Shown here in pieces: positions 63,194 through 64,000 of a stretch of DNA of 64,000 nucleotides; the stretch's first letter is position 1, and each line of letters opens with the position of its first letter. The position numbers and the translations under genes were made by a program. Under the pieces are notes generated by a model. It had not been told where the DNA came from. It was given only the letters and a program-made list of their open reading frames with translations, and made no database searches. The DNA lies in NCBI RefSeq assembly GCF_014873495.1, contig NZ_JADBGF010000001.1, positions 2,232,001 to 2,296,000 on the forward strand. Direction: 5' to 3'. The DNA is from Streptomyces stelliscabiei. GTDB lineage: Bacteria; Actinomycetota; Actinomycetes; Streptomycetales; Streptomycetaceae.

Positions 63194-64000
63194 GTGACCG
63201 GACTCAACGTCGAGTTGCTGGCAGCGGACCCCGTCGAGCCGATCACCTCGGCGGGGCACGCGCAGCTGGGCATGGCCGTGCTGGCGGGCATCGCCGTGAT
63301 CGTCGTGCTCATCACCAGGTTCAAGGTGCACGCCTTCCTGGCGCTGACCATCGGCTCGCTCGCGCTGGGCGCGTTCGCCGGGGCGCCGCTGGACAAGGCG
63401 ATCGCGAGCTTCACCACCGGGCTCGGGGCGACCGTGGCCGGAGTGGGCGTGCTCATCGCGCTCGGTGCCATTCTCGGCAAGCTGCTGGCGGACTCGGGCG
63501 GCGCCGACCAGATCGTCGACACGATCCTCGCGAAGGCCGGCGGGCGGGCGATGCCGTGGGCGATGGTGCTGATCGCCTCCGTGATCGGGCTGCCGCTGTT
63601 CTTCGAGGTCGGGATCGTGCTGCTGATCCCGGTGGTGCTGATGGTCGCCAAGCGCGGCAACTACTCGCTGATGCGCATCGGGATCCCGGCTCTCGCCGGT
63701 CTGTCCGTCATGCACGGGCTGATCCCGCCGCACCCCGGTCCCCTGGTCGCCATCGACGCGGTGCGGGCCGATCTGGGCGTCACGCTGGCGCTGGGGCTGC
63801 TGGTGGCGATACCGACCGTGATCATCGCCGGGCCGCTGTTCTCGAAGTACGCCGCGCGCTGGGTGGACGTGCCCGTCCCCGAGCGCATGATCCCCGCGCG
63901 CGCCTCGGAGGAGCTGGAGAAGCGACCGGGGTTCGGCGCGACCGTCGCGACCATGCTGCTGCCGGTGGTGCTGATGCTGGCCAAGGCGCTGGTGGACATC
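63194..64000 (+). CDS. gntP: Gluconate permease (3' end beyond window)
   Basis: The first 269 residues of a GntP-family proton symporter. Many membrane helices are visible, with the family regions LGAILGKLLADSGGADQIVDTIL and LFFEVGIVLLIPVVLMVAK, and the loop SVMHGLIPPHPGPLVAIDAV. GTG 63194 has AAGGA seven bases upstream. Usual family length is about 450-470, so roughly 60 percent is present. It brings in gluconate for GntK. Confidence 0.95.
   Translation, partial: MTGLNVELLAADPVEPITSAGHAQLGMAVLAGIAVIVVLITRFKVHAFLALTIGSLALGAFAGAPLDKAIASFTTGLGATVAGVGVLIALGAILGKLLADSGGADQIVDTILAKAGGRAMPWAMVLIASVIGLPLFFEVGIVLLIPVVLMVAKRGNYSLMRIGIPALAGLSVMHGLIPPHPGPLVAIDAVRADLGVTLALGLLVAIPTVIIAGPLFSKYAARWVDVPVPERMIPARASEELEKRPGFGATVATMLLPVVLMLAKALVDI

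Overview
The window is high-GC actinobacterial chromosome, almost certainly Streptomyces. It carries a Pup-proteasome locus, mycothiol ligase, an F420-type luciferase-like oxidoreductase, short and long chaplins with a sortase signal, GTG starts, and a gene order that from memory matches the S. coelicolor segment SCO1641 to SCO1680 (proteasome, metH, gylR-glpFKD, PAC2/parJ, mshC, chpC-chpH, gnt). Nothing indicates a phage, IS element, integrative element or CRISPR array.

Layout. 1-2000: MFS transporter diverging from a LacI-family regulator. 2050-8770: Pup-proteasome genes read leftwards (arc, dop, pup, an endonuclease VII-like HNH protein, prcB, prcA) with a divergent ferredoxin. 8860-18630: secreted protein, TrmI, M50 protease with CBS domains, Fe-S RecB-like nuclease, orphan response regulator, two tandem peptide-binding lipoproteins, HAD phosphatase. 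18830-28040: metH and the glycerol regulon gylR-glpF-glpK-glpD. 28200-38190: a methionine salvage island containing a frameshifted SUKH gene, mtnK, a ribose-type ABC transporter, mtnD-mtnC-mtnB, mtnA and a GntR/FCD regulator. 38340-49150: PAC2/ParJ-like protein, a secreted beta-propeller, mshC with the conserved actinobacterial trio (kinase-like, DUF3090, histidine phosphatase), CorA, ferritin-like protein, LLM oxidoreductase, aldo/keto reductase. 49150-55340: RecD2-like protein without a Walker A motif, small conserved proteins, chpC and chpH, M20 peptidase. 55537: tRNA-Leu(GAG). 55900-61260: Pls/PosA-type single-module NRPS with an M1 peptidase. 61720-64000: gluconate genes gntR, gntK, gntP (cut by the window end).

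How genes work together. Pup is deamidated by Dop, and pupylated proteins are unfolded by Arc and degraded by PrcB/PrcA; the ligase PafA is not in the window. GlpF, GlpK and GlpD take glycerol to dihydroxyacetone phosphate, and a shared palindrome before gylR and glpF is the likely GylR operator. MtnK, MtnA, MtnB, MtnC and MtnD convert methylthioribose to the keto acid of methionine, and MetH offers de novo methionine synthesis.

Most interesting stretch. The divergent control region at 33690-34240 of the methionine salvage island appears to carry a short Cys-containing leader peptide gene on each strand. The leftward one looks leaderless, sits under a good promoter, is flanked by two related operators, and ends in the SxCR-type tail of Streptomyces sulfur leader peptides. 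The second is the Pls/PosA-like NRPS, whose adenylation pocket reads as lysine-like (DAESIGTVVK) and which is followed by an M1 peptidase: a possible poly-amino-acid synthesis and turnover pair.
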